A DNA stretch of 6,047 nucleotides from Candidatus Falkowbacteria bacterium CG23_combo_of_CG06-09_8_20_14_all_49_15. GTDB lineage: Bacteria; Patescibacteriota; Patescibacteriia; Patescibacteriales; UM-FILTER-48-10. Shown here in pieces: positions 5,301 to 6,047 of this stretch (the first letter of the stretch is position 1; the number at the start of each line of letters is the position of its first letter). The translations under genes and the position numbers were made by a program. The stretch is from assembly GCA_002771615.1 (NCBI GenBank), contig PCSD01000009.1:20049-26095 (forward strand). Reading direction: 5' to 3'. Below the pieces are notes generated by a model that was given only the letters and a program-made list of their open reading frames with translations, had not been told where the DNA came from and ran no database searches.

Positions 5301-6047
5301 ATGCCGGCAATTTTACCAATGGCTCCCTTGATGCCAATGCTCCGGCCATCCAGTCCGTGATCCTTCCGGACCGGTTGTATAAGATCGGGGACACTTTGCG
5401 CGCCACCATCACGGTGGCAAGCGACGCGGCCGAATTTGCCCCGGCCACGTCCACCATCAACAACGGCACCACTACTAATTTATTGAAAATTAATGATACC
5501 ACTTATACTCTGGATTATATCGTGGCCGAAGGGGACACAGATCGCGCCAGCGGCACCATCCCGTATTCTTTGCGTTTGCGCGATCCTTACGGCAATGTGA
5601 ATGAAGCCTATGCCGGCTCTTTCACGGACGGCTCTTTGGACGCGCATCGGCCGGTTATCAGCGCCGTATATATCACCAATGGCGCTTACGGCATCGGCAG
5701 TAATATAACATTAGTGGCCAACACCGGAGAAAGCGGTTTGAGTTTGGGCAATTCCTTGGTCAACGGCCAAGCCGCTTGGGGCTTAATTGACAACGGCAAC
5801 ACTACCTATGATTTTTATTATACGGTCCAGGAAGGCGACATTGACCGGACCGCCAATACGATCCCAATCAGCATTGTGTTGGCTGATAAATATGGCAATA
5901 CAAATACGCCTTACACCAATCCGGAAAATAATACGGCTTCGGTGGACGCGCACAAACCAGTCATCACTGGTTTGGCTATTCCCGATTCGGTCTATAAGAT
6001 CGGCGATCTGGTCCGCGCCACGGCCACAGTCAGCGCGGACGCGGATT
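2243..6047 (+). CDS. Giant secreted multidomain protein with macroglobulin-like and tandem Ig-like domains, 3' partial
   Basis: One frame runs without a stop from the ATG at 2243 to the window edge: 1268 codons plus one base. This ATG is the first start after the in-frame TAG-TAA at 2219-2224 and is followed directly by a signal peptide, which fixes the start. Order by residue: signal peptide 1-30; beta-rich domain about 31-159; MG2-like domain about 160-270 (YRPGE at 171-175); a second beta domain about 284-395 ending WQIASD; threefold jelly-roll-like repeat 442-789; Cys module A3 790-926; Ig-like repeats from 927 onward. Only four cysteines occur (192, 223, 835, 904), as two intradomain pairs. 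No thioester motif (GCGEQ type) is seen, so a protease-trapping macroglobulin is not supported by this part. The start has no close Shine-Dalgarno; translation may be coupled to or reinitiated after gene 1. The N-terminal architecture recalls Patescibacteria surface proteins (from memory). A stalk or adhesin role is inference. Confidence 0.9.
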   Translation, partial: MNRIRKTIYPWLTAGILLAFWAWPAIFSAADSFERQQVGGLILEKTSPLADFSPATDAQFEFSLSQKRSGWRRSVGWIKDLFVDEYKNLEIAAAVAGADGEPMPAVAVRADKSRKGKISVRVWPIQSQIRPGRYQIKLFVKDADLTQGQTALFTQDFRWGVLALNADQDIYRPGETANLAMAVLDDKGDTLCRADLTLTIQDPNGRKKILSTGKGEIKTNPACALNNVIDEPDYWAAYQFAAVGEYEYQLSAATANGERAIAGRLIVRADREFAIARRGPTRIMPKAEYEMKIIIKPSRDFFGDITETVPAGFVIKNSAGGQPYPIPDIQYRDQQDTRVIWRNINIKPGETFGLSYVFDAPDQSPEFYLLGPLKLVDKNNKNIVIEERSWQIASDNPGALGSYFKNYDAVVSKANINYTTDGWQEVAEYQIASTTFTAGKKYLLGVNFSITNISSNAAQHMARVRHGAAAFDGSGMTWEDARVIAAHIGHAYNYFTVWTAVAGEDINVDVSVYGGTDRTINTEGYEAFVLKLSDDLAENTDWFFSTASHAGNLPNVWTTTGASVVLPGGGKNWLILGLGHFLSDSTSADLMMRLFNATSSAEYANVRYETEDINDERPVMLMLGANVVATSTWRVDARVDTANTHDWDYSQIFALNLDKFRDQTIGYSANSVALSALDSWFETYSLNHTAKAAGDALVWSMEVVDTGDASKAVYSRLTVDDTVVPAGHDDAKRELPHGTTDEDAHHNFYLGSLSAGPRRIDVDMNEDLDISPNPAVDIHSLVIFSLELKSPPTGAWNSVSQKTDGSGAANFSLEIADADWEEARAKLEFTDSAVCAFGSSSQIALAAEDSRTTADYGDPQVDNNLAYQLGTSTGWIRTASGSNTILTEWDIKTDLPTANGETYCLRLTANDFTYDQAAPATTTLAVDNTPPTLSAAIAPDLMYKIGDTLRATITVASDAAEFFLATSTINNGTTTNLLKINDTTYTLDYIVAAGDTDRASGTIPYSIILRDSFGNQNSAYAGNFTNGSLDANAPAIQSVILPDRLYKIGDTLRATITVASDAAEFAPATSTINNGTTTNLLKINDTTYTLDYIVAEGDTDRASGTIPYSLRLRDPYGNVNEAYAGSFTDGSLDAHRPVISAVYITNGAYGIGSNITLVANTGESGLSLGNSLVNGQAAWGLIDNGNTTYDFYYTVQEGDIDRTANTIPISIVLADKYGNTNTPYTNPENNTASVDAHKPVITGLAIPDSVYKIGDLVRATATVSADAD
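2720..3052 (+). other. Macroglobulin MG2-like domain (gene 2)
   Basis: Residues about 160-270. The signature is ALNADQDIYRPGETANLAM, matching the I-Y-x-P-G-E entry typical of alpha-2-macroglobulin MG2 domains, followed by LTLTIQDPNGRKK and a closing GEYEYQL...RLIVRAD strand set. Two cysteines (192 in TLCRAD and 223 in NPACALN) are 31 residues apart and are the only ones in the first 830 residues, so a disulfide inside this domain is likely. In known macroglobulins MG2 is one of several structural domains; here no thioester or bait region is visible. Confidence 0.7.
3092..3427 (+). other. Second beta domain after MG2 (gene 2)
   Basis: Residues about 284-395. Strand-like segments EYEMKIIIKPS, ITETVPAGFVIKNS and NIKPGETFGLSYVFDAP end in ERSWQIASDN. 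The E-x-V-P-x-x-F turn and the P-G-E before a strand resemble DUF11-like or adhesin repeat beta-sandwiches, but I cannot assign a family. It directly follows the MG2-like domain, and the two probably form one conserved unit. Confidence 0.5.
3566..4609 (+). repeat. Threefold internal repeat of jelly-roll-like units (gene 2, residues 442-789)
   Basis: Three diverged units begin near residues 442, 573 and 696, at periods of roughly 123-132 residues. Each opens with a hydrophobic strand followed by a polar Ser/Asp turn and an Ala-Arg strand (YLLGVNFSITNISSNAAQHM; WLILGLGHFLSDSTSADLMM; ALVWSMEVVDTGDASKAVYS). Each closes with a V/I-D-x strand, then a loop and a paired strand (EAFVLKL; QIFALNL; VIFSLEL). 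Similarity is at pattern level only, so the units are old duplications. A jelly-roll or similar carbohydrate-binding-like fold is inference. Confidence 0.55.
4610..5020 (+). repeat. Cys module A, copy 3 (gene 2, 137 residues)
   Basis: Residues 790-926 carry the same landmarks as the two copies in gene 1: KTDGSG, A-K-L-E-F, a Cys in AVCAFGSS (835), YGDPQVDNNLAYQLGTSTGW, IRTASGSN, TYCLRLTAND (Cys 904), then DQAAPATTT and a closing AVDN. Cysteine spacing is 69 residues against 68 in the other copies. Here it leads into the Ig-like tandem array and not into an FN3-like domain. Confidence 0.8.
5153..5208 (+). repeat. 56-base exact direct repeat, copy in unit 1
   Basis: Bases 5153-5208 are identical to 5462-5517, at an offset of 309 bases. 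They encode the core NGTTTNLLKINDTTYTLD of Ig-like units 1 and 2. The run is markedly AT-richer than the surrounding coding sequence, and even synonymous positions match. Confidence 0.9.
5462..5517 (+). repeat. 56-base exact direct repeat, copy in unit 2
   Basis: Second copy of the exact repeat found at 5153-5208. Flanking sequence in the two units differs at scattered synonymous and non-synonymous sites, so the exact match stands out as a conserved or recently homogenised core. Confidence 0.9.

Larger units (their letters stand above)
5021..6047 (+). repeat. Tandem Ig-like repeat array, four units, last one cut by the window edge
   Basis: Units start at 5021, 5330, 5639 and 5945 (103, 103 and 102 codons). 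Each starts D-x-x-x-P, has YKIGD (YGIGS in unit 3) at position 17, a GDTDR/GDIDR motif near position 68, then IP-x-S and a D-x-[YF]-G-N loop. Units 1 and 2 are about 79% identical in protein (81 of 103 by eye). Unit 3 is strongly diverged, and unit 4 has only 34 codons in the window. The layout is that of bacterial Ig-like stalk repeats, which usually extend a functional tip away from the cell. Confidence 0.85.

Noticed and set aside
4987..5502. Two - strand frames (4987-5193 and 5299-5502) whose products both start MVSLIFNKLVVVPLLMVDVA
   Set aside because: Their identity comes from the tandem Ig-like repeat being read backwards; it is not a duplicated small-protein gene.
5021..6047. Regularly spaced repeats as a CRISPR array
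   Set aside because: The period is about 309 bases, a multiple of three, and the repeats encode in-frame protein domains.
2243..6047. Functional thioester alpha-2-macroglobulin
   Set aside because: Only an MG2-like domain is present; no thioester motif, bait region or complement-like domain is seen in the visible part, and Ig-like repeats follow. It stays open only for the unseen C-terminus.

Overview
The window carries parts of two very large exported-type proteins in tandem on the + strand and essentially nothing else. Gene 1 (bases 2-2221) enters already open from the left edge. Gene 2 (from 2243) is open past the right edge, so neither is complete. About 99% of the window is coding. The gap between the genes is 21 bases, and I see no RNA gene, mobile element or terminator.

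Organism: base composition is moderately GC-rich, with gcg/gcc/ggc/gac/ttg codons favoured and TAG used as a stop. No in-frame TGA is seen, so there is no sign of recoded UGA. The proteins are rich in short A/G-T-S-T motifs. The first 400 residues of gene 2 resemble, from memory, a surface-protein type common in Candidate Phyla Radiation (Patescibacteria, Parcubacteria-like) genomes: a segment ending in WGVLALN, an IYRPGE macroglobulin-like domain, then a segment ending in WQIASD. A Patescibacteria origin is therefore my best guess, but it rests on recognition and not on a search.

Layout: gene 1 reads unknown tail - Cys module A1 - fibronectin-III-like - Cys module A2 - fibronectin-III-like - C-terminal beta-rich domain with a tight Cys pair. 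Gene 2 reads signal peptide - N-terminal beta domain - MG2-like macroglobulin domain - a second beta domain - a threefold internal repeat of about 125-residue jelly-roll-like units - a third copy of the Cys module (A3) - a tandem array of about 103-residue Ig-like repeats, with at least three full units plus a fourth cut by the window edge.

How they fit together: the two genes share the Cys module, the D-x-[YF]-G-N loop motif and the compositional style. They sit in one probable operon and in the same reading frame. The simplest reading is a pair of cell-surface or secreted stalk-like proteins built by shuffling beta-sandwich modules, probably for adhesion or cell-cell contact. That role is inference; no catalytic motif is visible.
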